Source: Xylocopa sonorina (taxonomy: Eukaryota > Arthropoda > Insecta > Hymenoptera > Apidae). From it: 64,000 nucleotides of DNA. Position 1 is the first letter of the stretch. Each line of letters begins with the position of its first letter. Positions 26,511 to 37,493 of this stretch are shown here, piece after piece. The notes under the pieces are model-generated. The model did no database searches. It was not told where the DNA came from and was given only the letters and a program-made list of their open reading frames with translations. The stretch is from contig NW_027490134.1 of NCBI RefSeq assembly GCF_050948175.1, forward strand, positions 124,001 to 188,000, in the 5' to 3' direction. Made by a program: the position numbers and the translations under genes.

Positions 26511-28740
26511 ATTATGATGTTTATTATTTTACTTATAGTATATTTGTTTTTCTGGAATTTTGCCAAAAAAACAATGTTCACGATGTCGACAGATGAATAT
26601 ATTTGCCTTAGAATTACAAGAGCCAACAATTTCGAAAGTAGAATATTTCTTTACTTCGCTAACCGAATCATTGCGAACGTTAAGTAAAGTGCGTGCCTTT
26701 CAAAACAGTCAGATGCAAATTACGATACAACGTTTCCAAGAAATGGTACGTGCCACTGTTTTTTAATTTTCGTTTATTTAATCAAAGGAAATTTAATTGA
26801 AATATCAGCAAAATTTGAGGACAAAAAGTTATTGTAATTTTACGCAACATATATGATGGTGATAAAGGATAAGTATACGGAACTGAAAATGGAAAGTAGC
26901 GAGCAGAAAAAGAAACTGATGGAGCTAGAAAGTAGATTGATACATCCGTCAAATGATGATTCTAGGTTAATAAAATCTGTTAATCAAAGAACTATTGCAA
27001 AAATCAAGTATAATCAATATTACTTCTCCTCAAAGGCTATAATAGAATTGGACCGAAATGGGTACAAAACAGGCAATTATATCTATACGTTCTATTCTAT
27101 GCAAAGGCAAATATTTCAAAGAGAAAAGATGTGTTACTTACAAATTACTTATGTTCCTAGATATCTCACTAATTCAGGCTTCTTGTCTTGCAGAACTAAT
27201 CATTCATTTAACATGTAAAAGGGTCGAAGAATAGTAAAAGATTTTTATATTTCATAGCCTCACTCGATACGTCGATTGGATCACGTAAAATATCGGACAT
27301 TAATTGCATCTACATCTTCAGACCTTAAATATATAATTGCAACAACATTTTTAATAGCGTTTTAATAACATTTTTCTAATTGCTTATATCTATGTCTAAT
27401 AAATATATATTAATCGAATAAGTTGCTTTACCAAAGAATAAAAGTATCTGAGGCTTACAAATCGGAGCATTACATAACAAACGTGCATCACATATATAAT
27501 ATTACATGTAACAAAAGATGAAGACCAAAAAGATCGTACATAAGTTGAATCCACAATGCGGTCATAGAGATACAGAAACGGCAAAAATTCCAAACAATAA
27601 TTTAAAAAATTCAAAAAGGGGGGAGTGAAAATCCATCTCCTTGACGATGATAAGGAACAAGTCTGCCTCATGCACTACAATATCCCAAACAGCCAGCGAT
27701 TGGCACGCCAATGACAACGGATGGAACGAATTCCGTGACAGAACTGTGCTAACAAAGTGCTCCTACTCAGCTTTCGAAATGGCATACTGTTAGTACTGGG
27801 GCGGCATTCGTATCACGGCACTATTAAAGCACCGAGATATAGCACACGGGCTACACGGCCGTGACAATGACACTATCAGCTCACCATAGCTACACGCGTG
27901 GTTGTGGCGTAGGCTGACATTTACTAATGGGGAAGCTGTTTCCATAAAAATTATAAGCAAATATGAAAAATGACTAAACTGCGCAATTTATTTATTTTAA
28001 TTCCAAAATAGATACATCGGCACAAAACAAAGATATATGAACTCGATTTTATTATTTTCTATAAACTAGCTCGATAGGGCAATTTTTTCCATAAAGTCGA
28101 TAATTACTTTGTCATAAAAATATATACACTTATTTTATATATATTTTCTTCACTTTATTGTTACAAATTCATGCAATTGAGGGTTACATTAAATACAATG
28201 ACAGCATGTTATTTCAAAAATTACACAAGGCGAAGTTTGGGACGCAACAGCCTGAATTGTTATTTTATAAGTAATATTTTTTTTATAAATAATATTTTTA
28301 GTCTATGATGGATTGAAAGAAATATTTACGACTCGCTCAATAACTATAAATATAGGAAAACGACCATCAAAATGTCTATCAATACTCATATGCTGAACAT
28401 CAACTGATATCTAACGGTTCTAATTTGTATGAAAGCACATTGCCAAATGAGATCCTGCGTCATTGCTGAGGAGATTCATGAATGGAGCGATGATACGCGT
28501 GTCACCATGGTGCTGGTGCTGCGCGATTCGCTTGTCTAGAACGTGCTGGTAACACGTTCTGGCATTTTAGTCAACGAATCCGGTCACAGATGACTACGAA
28601 TCAGTTGACACTCCTCGGAAGTGGCAATATAGTGCCGGCATGGTGTCGCTACCATCTTGCCGTTTGTTATCTTGGATGCTTTTTAGTGCATTATTCGGAA
28701 TTGAATTTGAACACATAGCTACTTAATCGCAAATTTGTAT
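26511..28740 (+). pseudogene. Gene-derived block, copy 1; possible RNF212/Zip3-like relic
   Basis: A block of exon-like fragments that is inverted and duplicated at 47400-49586. At 26566-26764 one frame reads a CxxC pair (QCSRC), then ALELQEPTISKVEYFF, a Leu/Ser stretch and KVRAFQNSQMQITIQRFQEM. A second segment at 26853-27218 is Lys/Glu rich and coiled-coil-like (KDKYTELKMESSEQKKKLME), followed by ELDRNGYKTGNYIYTFYSMQ. The order CxxC, then FF, then KV..FQ..Q, then coiled coil resembles the region after the RING finger in RNF212/Zip3-type meiotic SUMO/ubiquitin ligases. The RING itself is not visible. Fragments lie in different frames with stops, so I call it a pseudogene. Family assignment is tentative; the duplication is firm. 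Sequence to 28740 is AT-rich and noncoding. Confidence 0.45.
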
Positions 28741-28744
28741 GTAC
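28741..28744 (+). repeat. Left 4-bp target-site duplication GTAC
   Basis: GTAC immediately precedes the first base of LTR-like copy B and is repeated immediately after its last base at 30117-30120. The second copy of the surrounding block, near 47390, lacks the insertion, which independently marks this as an insertion site. Confidence 0.75.
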
Positions 28745-30116
28745 TGTGACGTGGTGACGTCACAAGGCTCGCTCACCCCCCCCCCCTGCTTCGGTTAGAC
28801 TAGCTCGCAGATCACCACCCATGCGAGAAGCGCGACACGGACCACTGCGATAGCAGTATTTGCGAGGAGCGTGAAATACACGATGGTAGAACATACCCCC
28901 CCCCCCCCCCCCCGCCCCGTTCGTTTCTCTCTCTCCGTTCGACGGATAAGACTGGCGAGCTGATGGAAGAAGCGACCCATAAGGCGCCTCTTCGGCGGAT
29001 AATAAGACCGCAGGTTCGCGGAAGGGCTGTGCGCCGAGGTAGCGTGACGGGCTCGACGGTGAAGGAGTCGGGAAGTGAGCAAGAAGAGACCCTGAAGCCC
29101 GAAGGATACGATCCAGAGCCCTGCAACGATAAAACCGCTGCCATAGTCCATGGAGACGAACAGGATGGTTCTCGGGTGTGAGAAGGACCTCCACCCCTCC
29201 CCTGAGCCCATGGAGAGGAAAACTAAAGATGCGCAGCGGAATTGCAAGTGAGCCGTGGAAAGCGCGGCGCGCGACACGCGCCGCAGTTCAAAAAATACAG
29301 AGGACCCCCTCTAGACACACCAGAGGGGGCGATCAGGGAAGATCGCCGAAATCCACCGATCGATGCCCCGAACAATAGCGAAGCGTATGGCCCTACCCCA
29401 CCAAGGAGCCCTAAGGAGGATCTAAGGGGATCCGAAGACCCCCAGCAAACCTATGTAATGAGCTAGCCAGCACGAAGACAGCCTCTTATTCTTCTGAACG
29501 ACTTAGCGACTACTTAGCGAGCAACCGAGCAAGCGATTATACGGAGCGATTCGGAGGCGTGAGAGAGGGAGAGAGAGGTAGACGGACTGAACGAGATCCA
29601 TACTTGTTGGAAACGAGAACGAGAGTCATACGCTAAAGCGTCCCATTTGTTCCCTGCCGCAATTGTGATATCGCGTATTGTAATTTGTATTGTGTAACGG
29701 GTGGTGATCTCCGGTCATTCGCGGCGTGCCGTATACCCTTTTGTAATACCGCGTCGGGGCAATCTAGAAAGAAGCCGTGTGTTCAGTATCCCGCGACCCT
29801 AATTTGCGCACTCGGCTACAAGTAGTCGAGCGAAAGAGTATTTCGAAATTTCGAGGGTTATCTTGCACCGGGTTTCCCCGGGTTGCGTGGTTTACTAGTT
29901 TTTGCTACTTCTTGAGTAGCTGGCGCCCAAAAAGTCCCAGCCTCGCAGCTTTGAAATACTCGCTGGATAGGAAATTTATTGTTCTGTACTTCGCGTTGCC
30001 GAATCACGCGGATATTCTGTACCCCGATATAACCCCGGATTAAACTTCTGGATACCCCGTTATTATTGGTTCTATATATCCTTTTCTTGCGGATTGTAAC
30101 GGGAAAAACCGTCACA
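28745..30116 (+). mobile_element. Complete 1.37-kb LTR-like insertion, copy B
   Basis: Begins TGTGACGTGGTGACGTCACA and ends ACCGTCACA, giving TG...CA termini within a short inverted repeat, flanked by the 4-bp duplication GTAC. These traits fit a solo Ty3/Gypsy-type LTR. It contains two poly-C tracts (near 28775 and 28897), a CREB-type palindrome TGACGTCA near the 5' end, a GA-rich tract near 29565 and AGCTGGCGCCCAA at about 29919. The last resembles a tRNA-primed binding site although it lies about 190 bp inside the 3' end, so a short non-autonomous LTR element is an alternative. Open frames of up to 160 codons occur on the minus strand but are not maintained across copies. Confidence 0.7.
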
Positions 30117-30475
30117 GTACATAATTATACATGACTGCATAAAAAGGATATCATATACTTTTATAATCAATGCGATATAAGAATATAAAACGAAGAACTA
30201 TCCACTCCCATCTGGAGTAAAAACAATGTTTGGTACGCAAAGTTCATTGCAAAATATAATCAAGCAGTTAATACATCAAATCGCAGCACACAATAAATCA
30301 CTGAATGTATAATGATATGAATAGTAAGAAAAACATATTTACCTGTTAGATGTTTATAAATTCAAATTTAAAAGTCCTAGTCACATTTAATATATTATTG
30401 TTTAACAAGGTGATTTAATGTTGTTTCAAATAGGCGTGCAGAACTAGCTCGTACTTCTGTCAATGTAATTTCATT
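30117..30475 (+). repeat. Continuation of duplicated block beyond the LTR
   Basis: The GTAC duplication (30117-30120) is followed by AT-rich sequence matching the reverse complement of 47040-47390, for example ATATTATTGTTTAACAAGGTG against CACCTTGTTAAACAATAATAT near 47101. It contains no gene. It proves that the block was continuous before insertion of LTR-like copy B. Confidence 0.85.
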
Positions 30476-30885
30476 CGAAAAATACAAAGGATAAGAGGAA
30501 ATATTCTCCAATATATAACATATATAAATCAACAGATGCAAGAGAGAACACTCGATCTCGGTGTAACGAGACCGGGGCGTCATCCTGCAGTAATCGTATA
30601 ACGCCCGTTCCGAGATGGTGTAGAGAGGGAATGTGGAGGGTGAAAAGCATAAAATAACAACAATGTAACTAAAGAGAAAGAGAAAGAAAATATGTGGAAG
30701 CATTGCATTTATTAAGAGGAAATCCTAGAAATATCAAACAACAGATTATATACCATACTGTAAGGGTAAGGTACAACGAAATAGACGATATCGTGAGAGA
30801 AGCTAAAAAAAACGAGAAACTTAAAAAGAAAATAATAATTTAGATTAAGCGAATCAATATCACTGATCCCGGCAAGCTTGGCCCT
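30476..30885 (-). repeat. Dispersed ~400-bp repeat, copy 1 (partner 43590-44005)
   Basis: Reverse complement of 43590-44005. Matching landmarks are AAATCTAAATTA-type sequence, GATATCGTCTATTTCGTTGT, TAATAAATGCAATG and CCTCTTATCCTTTGTATTTT when read on the minus strand. A 102-codon minus-strand open frame (30703-30395), starting MLPHIFFLFLFSYIVVILCF, has a similar but shifted counterpart at 43771. Its hydrophobic start could mimic a signal sequence, but it matches no family I know and crosses the duplication junction. I treat it as noncoding repeat. Confidence 0.75.
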
Positions 30886-31600
30886 GGGAATCCTTTGCCA
30901 ACATCAGGGCAAGCAGTAAGATGGTGGAGGACCTGCCCTCCTGTTGCTTGGATCTATAGAATTCACATTCTATTGTAGAGTAGAAGCAGATAATTATAAT
31001 GCTTTTCATAGAAGATTACAGGTTACTTAATTCGAAACATTGAAATGAGATGAGTCATGGCATTGTATAATACATTAGTACTCTATTGTCTCGACATGTA
31101 GACACTACGAAGGGCAATCCTGTTGCATGGAGCTGTAGAATTTACATTCTTATGAAGTTTTAAAGCAGATAAGCATAGAGCTATGCATAAGAGATTACAG
31201 CATTCTTACTTTAAAACGATGAAATGGGATGCGCCAGCGCATTGCATGGAGAATTCTAGATCGATTGCTTTAACAAACAGACACTACGGAGCGCCATGCC
31301 GTTGCATGGAATTATATAGTTCACATTCTATTGAAGACCTCTAACGCTTAAGCATAATGTTATGGATATATGATTACAGATTCTTTGCTTTGAAACGTTG
31401 AAATGAGATGTGACATCGCGCTGCATGAAGTATTAGAAATGTCTTGCTTGGACACGTAGAGATCTGGAAATGATATTCTGTTGCAAGTAAGTATAGGATT
31501 CACATCCTTCTAAGGTCCAGATGCAGACAAATGTAACATATTGCATAGAACATTGCAATTTACCATGAATCATTGAAATGACTTGCGACATAGTGTTGAA
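30886..31600 (-). repeat. Old ~179-bp satellite, minus orientation
   Basis: After about 50 bp of unassigned sequence, units show the older signature CTGTAGAATTCACATTC, AAGCAGATAAGCATAATG, TACTTTGAAACGTTGAAATG, GCATTGCATGGA and AGACACTACGAAGCGCCAT at about 179-bp spacing, with heavy divergence. They run in the opposite orientation to the 1-23.5 kb array and pass into the younger 174-bp type near 31600. Confidence 0.85.
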
Positions 31601-33655
31601 CGAAGTAATAGAATTCTATTGCTCCGATAAGCAAACAACTGGAAACGCTATTTCCTAGCAAGGAAGTGTGGCATTTATATACTTTTGAAGCGTAGACGAG
31701 GTATACATAACACTTCGCAATGAATATTGTGTCTTGTCATGAAACATAGAAATGAGATGCGATATCGCGTCCTAAGAAGCAAAAGAACTCTATTGCTCCG
31801 ATACATAGACATCTGCAAACGCTATATCCTAGCATGGAAGTGTCGCATTTACATTCTTTTGAACTGAATACGAGGTATACATGACAATTCGCAATGAATA
31901 TTATATCTTATCATGAAACATAGGAGTGAGATGCGATATCACGTTTTAAGAAGCACTTGAATTCTATTGCTACGATACGTAGACATCTATGAACGCTATT
32001 TCCTAGCAAGGAAGTGTCGCGATTACATTTATTTGAAGTGAATACGAGGTACACATGACACTTCGTAATGAATATTATATATTATCATGAAACATAGAAA
32101 TGAGATGCGATATCGCGCTATAAGAAGCATTAGAACTCTATTGCCTCGATACGTAGACATCTGCAAACACTATTTCCTATCATGGAAGTGTTGCATTTAC
32201 ATTCTTTAGAAGTGAATACGAGGTATACGTGACACCTCGCAATGTACATTATATCTTATCATGAAACATAGAAGTGAGATGCGGTATCGCGTTTTAGAAG
32301 AATTAGGACACTATCGCCCCAATGCGGAGACATCTGCAAACGCTATTTCCTATCATGGAAGTGTCGCATTTACATTCTTCTGAAGTTAATACGAGGTATA
32401 CATGACACTTCGCAATGAATATCATATCTTATCACGAAACATAGAAATGATATGCGATATCGCGATTTAGGAAGCATTAGAACTCTATTGCTACGATATG
32501 TAGATATCTGCAAACGCTATTTCCTAGCAAGGAATTGTCGCATTTACATTCATTTGAAGTGTAAACGAGGCATACATAACACTTCGCAATGATTATTATA
32601 TCTTATCACGAAACATAGAACTAAGATGCGATAGCGCGTTTTAAGAGGAATTAGAACGTTATTGCTTCGATACGTAGTCATCTGGAAAGGCATTTCCTAG
32701 CAAGGATGTGTGGCATTATCATTCCTTTCAACCGCGGGCGAGGTATACATAAAACATCGCAATCAATATTACATCTTATCATGAAACAGAAAAGAGATGC
32801 CATATCTTGTGTTAAGAAGCATTACAACTCTATTGCTTCGACACGTAGACATCTGGAAACGCTATTTCCTAGCAAGGAAGTGTGGCATTTTGATTCTCTT
32901 GAAGTGTACACGAGGTATACATAACACTTCGCAATGAATATTATATCTTATCATGAAACATAGAAATGAGATGCAAGATTGCATTTTAAGAGGCATGGAA
33001 GTCTATTGCTTCGATACATAGATATCTGGAAACGCTATTTCCTAGCAAGAAAGTGTCGCATTTACATTCATTTGAAGTGTATACTAGGTATACATAACAC
33101 TTCGCAATGAATATTATATCTTATCATGAAACATAGAAATGAGATGCAAGATTGCATTTTAAGAGGCATGGAAGTCTATTGCTTCGATACATAGATATCT
33201 GGAAACGCTATTTCCTAGCAAGAAAGTGTCGCATTTACATTCATTTGAAGTGTATACTAGGTATACATAACACTACGCAATGAATATTATATCTTATCAT
33301 GACACTGAAATGAGATGCGATATCGCGTTTTAAGAAGCATTAGAACTCTGTTGCTGCGATACGTAGATATCTGGAAACGCTATTTCCTAGCAAGGAAGTG
33401 TCGCATTTACATTCATTTGATGTGTAGACAATGTATGCATAACACTTCGCCATGAATATTATCTCTTACCATGAAACAGAAATGAGATGCGATTTCGCGT
33501 TTTACGAAGCTTTAGAACTCAATTGCTGCGATACGTAGACATCGGGATTCGCTATTTCCTAGCATGGAAGTGTGGTTTTTACATTCTTTTGAGGTTTAGA
33601 CGAGGTATATGTAACGCGTTGCATTGATATTCTAAAAGGATAGAATTGTGATGCC
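31600..33655 (-). repeat. 174-bp satellite block, minus orientation, about 12 copies
   Basis: Reverse-complement monomers of the main array (GCTATTTCCTAGCAAGGAAG, ACACTTCGCAATGAATATTA, GAGATGCGATATCGCG), more divergent from each other than monomers of the main array. One monomer is locally duplicated almost perfectly: 32937-33110 and 33111-33284 share the private variants AAGATTGCATTTTAAGAGGC and GTATACTAGGTATAC. The block ends at a GC-rich segment near 33655. Confidence 0.93.
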
Positions 33656-34578
33656 CGCCGAACCTCCCGGTACCTCCTACACACCCCGGCAAAGCCGCAT
33701 ACAGCGCTTGCCGCCATTGCAGAGACAAGCAAACCGACACACGGTAACACAGTCTGATCACCGAGCTAAGGCAGTCACCCTCGCACCATGGAGTTGAACT
33801 ACAGGATCGTGCCTCGATGCGCATACGTCAGACAGTTGGAGCAGACACCAGCCGCAGCCTCCGAACGAGGACCATTTCACGCACCACGAGGGTCGCCCGC
33901 AGTTACGCACACATATTCGTATTATACTCATGTCTATAACTAAGCGAATTCTAGTATTTAAGCATACGGCACTCTATGTACAAACAGGACGCAACACACA
34001 AGTATAGCATAAGTCATTTCATGTGTAATCATAATTTTAGAAAGCGTATTATTCATAATTAGAGCCGCGCCAGCTCACGCCTGCCGCGGACACCTCACCA
34101 CGACCGTCCGCACCACCGCGATTGTCGAGCGTCCGCCCCACTCCAGGTCCTAGCGACTCGCGTTCCCGCACGATCCGAGGAGGTCGCGGATCCGCGAGTC
34201 AACTGAGAGATCAAGCCCGATGCTCTCGATAAATACAGATCGATCCAAGCGCTCGTCGCCTTCGTCGCCGATCCGCACCAGAGATCAGCCTGGCTGGGTA
34301 CTCGTTCCATTGTCGATTCCGCCTCACAGCCCGTACGCAGGGACCATACAGAGGAAGATACTCGCCAACGACGATACCTGGAACGAGGTTAGTAATTAGC
34401 GATTTCCAAGACTTCGAAAGGTAAATTCCCTTTTTTATATACTCGCTTTCGTGACTTTCGCGCAGTTTTCCGCGTTCCAAAAAGAACCCGGTTTTCGAAG
34501 CAATTGTGCGAGCGGAACCGTTCGGGGCTGCGTGTTACTTCGAAAAACGGTTCATTTTGTGCGACCCAAGACGTGACA
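33656..34578. other. GC-rich, CpG-rich island of unknown origin
   Basis: A 0.92-kb stretch with base composition unlike its surroundings: GC-rich and CpG-rich ends around an AT-rich middle (33905-34065). It abuts the satellite sharply on the left and the inverted-repeat arm sharply on the right at 34579. Minus-strand open frames of 63-89 codons overlap in different frames and none resembles a known protein. Read on the minus strand it runs TGTCACGTC ... GCATCACA, which could be LTR termini, but I find no target-site duplication and no second copy here. It could be a solo LTR of another family or a captured genomic fragment. Confidence 0.4.
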
Positions 34579-35147
34579 CGTCTATAAGAGGTAAAATATT
34601 TGGAAAACTTTAATTACAGTCTTCAATGCAAAGAGTTGGACAGTATTTCAATTTTTAAGAATATTTGTGAAAGTCAACCATTTTCAAATGGTCAGGATCT
34701 TTGCTGTTTGAGCACTAAGTGACTAACAACTAACTGCATAAATTTCAGGTTTATGAACATATTGATTAAAGCTTATGCAGTCCCGTTTATAACCGAGTTA
34801 CTAAATAATAATCAACACTATGTAATCATTTAAGAACTTAAAGGATTACACCTCGCATACATATAAAAATATTGAAAACGTGAAATGTAAGTGGTTTAAC
34901 AAAAATTCTTCTAAAAGTACGGACCAAGCCAATAAGTGCCTTTGTTGAACTAAGCAAGTTCTAACGTTTTAGGCAGCGCGATGGCCCTTATCTGCCTACG
35001 TTTCATAGCAAATAAGTTCTGAATTCTATGAAATCTAATAGAGCTCCTCTCTATCAACATTTCAAAGTAAGTTCTCAAATTCTCAGTTCAACGTTTAAAA
35101 CTATGTGTGTTCTATATATTTGCGTAAAGTTTTGGTCCCTATCAGTT
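34579..35147 (+). repeat. Inverted-repeat arm 2 (partner at 25015-25585)
   Basis: Colinear in reverse complement with 25015-25585 (see that entry). From about 34850 on, the sequence includes decayed satellite-like subunits such as GCGCGATGGCCCTTATCTGC followed by CTACGTTTCATAGCAAATAAG. No gene. At 35147 it passes into old satellite, while the partner arm is bounded by LTR-like copy A. Confidence 0.85.
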
Positions 35148-35460
35148 TATACGATTCAGAGTACGTAAGATGGAAGGTTCTATGCAACATGATTTCGCTT
35201 CTCATTTCTACGTTCGATAGTAGGTACTTTCTAAATCTCCATGCAACGCCATGTAACTTCACAGTCCTACGTTTCAAAGTAATTCCTAAACATCCACGAA
35301 AAGGGATGTCGCATATGAGTGTCTACATGTCAATGTAAGTAGCTTCGAAGATTCCTTGCAACAAGATGGAGCATCTCAGTACTCTAATTCGACGTAAGTA
35401 ATAACAAATATTTTGTGCTACAAGATGGAGCTTCCCATTTTTACGCTTCAAAGCAAGTAT
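35148..35460 (+). repeat. ~60-bp single-subunit repeats
   Basis: About five units of roughly 60 bp with consensus-like parts TCCTTGCAACAAGATGGAGC, ATCTCAGTNCTACGTTTCAA and AGTAAGTA. This is one of the three subunits that make up the ~179-bp satellite, repeated alone without the other two. The units are strongly divergent and the region has no coding potential. Confidence 0.6.
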
Positions 35461-35700
35461 GTAATGTTCTATGCTTCGCATTATGTTTACCTGCTTCTAC
35501 ACTTTAGAATAATGCTATAATGCTCTGCAACGGAATGGCCCAACATAGTGTCTACGTTTCAGAGCAATAGAGTTCCTATGCTCCATGCAATGCGATGGCG
35601 CATCTCATTTCAACGTTACAAAGTAAGTAAGCAGTAACGTTCTGTGCATCGCATTATGCTTATCTGCTTCTACAATTCAAAGGAATGTGAATTCTAAGTT
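35461..35700 (+). repeat. Old ~179-bp satellite, plus orientation
   Basis: Contains TTCTATGCTTCGCATTATGTTTACCTGC split over the unit boundary and CATTTCAACGTTACAAAGTAAG, both signatures of the old family in the plus orientation. It ends at about 35700, where the next unit runs the opposite way. Confidence 0.8.
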
Positions 35701-37074
35701 GCGTGAAACGGGAGAGAGAACGTTATTGCTCTAAGAGGTAGATACTACGAAGCGCCATTCCGTTGCATGAAACTGAAGAATTCATAGTCGTTTAAAGTAT
35801 GAAAGCAGAAAAAATTATTTTTGCGAATGGAAGATTACAACATACTTACTTCGAACCATTGCAACGGCATGCGCTTCCGCATTACAAGGAGCATTAGAAC
35901 TCTATTACATTCACTCGTAGACATTCCGGAGCGCCATACCGTTGCATGAAACAGTAGAATTCACATTCCGTTGAGGTGTACAAGCAGAAAAGCATAGTAC
36001 TGTGCATTGAACATTACAGATTACGTACTTTGAAACGTCGAAACGAAATGCGCCATCGCATTGCGTGGAAAATTTGAACACCATGGCTTTGACATGCAGA
36101 TAAATTGAAGTGCCATCCCGTTACATAGAACTGTAGAACTCACATTCTTTTGAAGTATAGATGCATATAAGCATAATGCTGTACGTAGGAGATTACAGCT
36201 GAATTACATTGTAACGATTATACTAGATGCACCATTGCATTGCATGGAGCAGCGTAACACCACTGCATTGACACGCATACATTATGGGGCGCCATCCATT
36301 TGCAATGGACTGTATAATACATATTCTTTTGAACAGTAAAAGCAGATAAGCATAAGCTACGCATAAAAGATTGCATCTTCCTTTTTTTGAAACTTTGAAG
36401 TGAGATGCGATCACATTGCATAGAGTATTAGAACTCCGTTGTACTGTTATGTAGACACTATGAAGCAACAACCCGATACATGGAACTGTAGAATTAACAT
36501 ACATTTGAAATGTAGAAGCAGATATGTACAAAGTTATACATAGAATGTTACTGCTTACTCAGTTTGAAGCGCTAAAATGGGATGCGACATCGCATTGCAT
36601 GGAGAAATAGGATTTTACTCTAGTGATACGCAGGCACTATGATGCACCATACCTATTCATGGAACTGTGGAATCCACATTGTTTGGAAGTGTAGATGCAC
36701 ATAAGCGTAATACTATGCATAGAAGATTGCAGCTTACTTACTTTGAAGGGTTGAAATGAAATGCGATATCACATTGCATGTAGCATTAGAACTCCGCTGC
36801 TTTGACACGCAAACAACATGAAGCCCCATCCTGTGTAATGAAACTGTAGAAGTGACATTCTTTTGAAGTGAGGAAGCAGATAAGCATCACGCTATGCTTT
36901 GATGACTGCAGCTTACTTACTTTGAAACGTTAAAATAAAAAGCGCCATCGCATTGCATGAAGCACTAGTTCTTCATTGTTTTTACACGCAGACAGTGCGA
37001 AGCACCATCCCGTTTGAAGGAACTGTAGAGTTCACATTCCCTTGATTTGTAGTGGCATACATGCTTAATGTTAT
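35700..37074 (-). repeat. Old ~179-bp satellite, minus orientation
   Basis: Seven to eight divergent units with GCGCCATNCCGTTGCATG, CTGTAGAATTCACATTC, AAGCAGATAAGCATAATGCT and TTACTTTGAAACGT. Orientation is reversed relative to 35461-35700, making an inversion junction near 35700. The last unit is interrupted at about 37074 by the start of a retrotransposon LTR, with satellite reading through CATGCTTAATGTTAT. Confidence 0.88.
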
Positions 37075-37320
37075 TGAAGGATAATTAAATTATCATAACT
37101 TAAAAGTTAATCATTAATTCTAGTTTCAAATGTTATGCACTTGGAATATTCTAAATAGCGAGCGAGAACTAGTGTGGAATAAATGAGTTTTTCGTGTAAA
37201 TATTTTAAAACGATCAAGCTGTTGTTCATTAGCATTCTTTGGAGTTATATCTCAGTTGAGATGAACTATTTAATGATTTACAAAATCTTGTGATTGTCTT
37301 TAGTTAATAAGTTCCCTACA
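37075..37320 (+). repeat. 5' LTR of Ty3/Gypsy element
   Basis: Starts TGAAGGATAATTAAATTATC and is clearly similar to 41062-41205, which starts TGAAGAGTAACGAAATTATC at the far end of the coding region. Shared parts include TAGTTTCAAATGTTA, GGAATATTCTA, GCGAGCGAGA and GTGTGGAATAAATGA, which includes a polyadenylation-type AATAAA. The 3' boundary is uncertain; I place it at TTCCCTACA near 37320 because the other LTR is truncated before that point. Confidence 0.72.
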
Positions 37321-37493
37321 ATTTGTGGATCTCAGGCGTGGTAATTATCAAGAAGACATTCTAGATTAAAATGGGATATGTTCTAAGGATTGGAATATCA
37401 CTGAGTATTTGAAGACAGAATGTTGGAGAAAATTAGACATTCGTGTAGAGGCAATTCGAGTTTATACGCGGGTGTCGAGTGAAAATTTTCACA

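Noticed and set aside
28760..29466. Several overlapping frames of 66-160 codons inside LTR-like copy B (and 54342-55105 inside copy D)
   Set aside because: They overlap in all frames, include translated poly-C, are broken in copies A and C, and show no domain. GC-rich composition explains the lack of stops.
33647..34578. Solo LTR with TG...CA ends on the minus strand
   Set aside because: The TGTGATGC end overlaps a recognisable satellite word, the ends are not convincingly complementary and no target duplication exists. Kept only as an unexplained GC-rich island.
37479..37493. Gag start at GTG 37479
   Set aside because: A GTG start is not expected in a eukaryotic element; the in-frame ATG at 37494 is the natural start.
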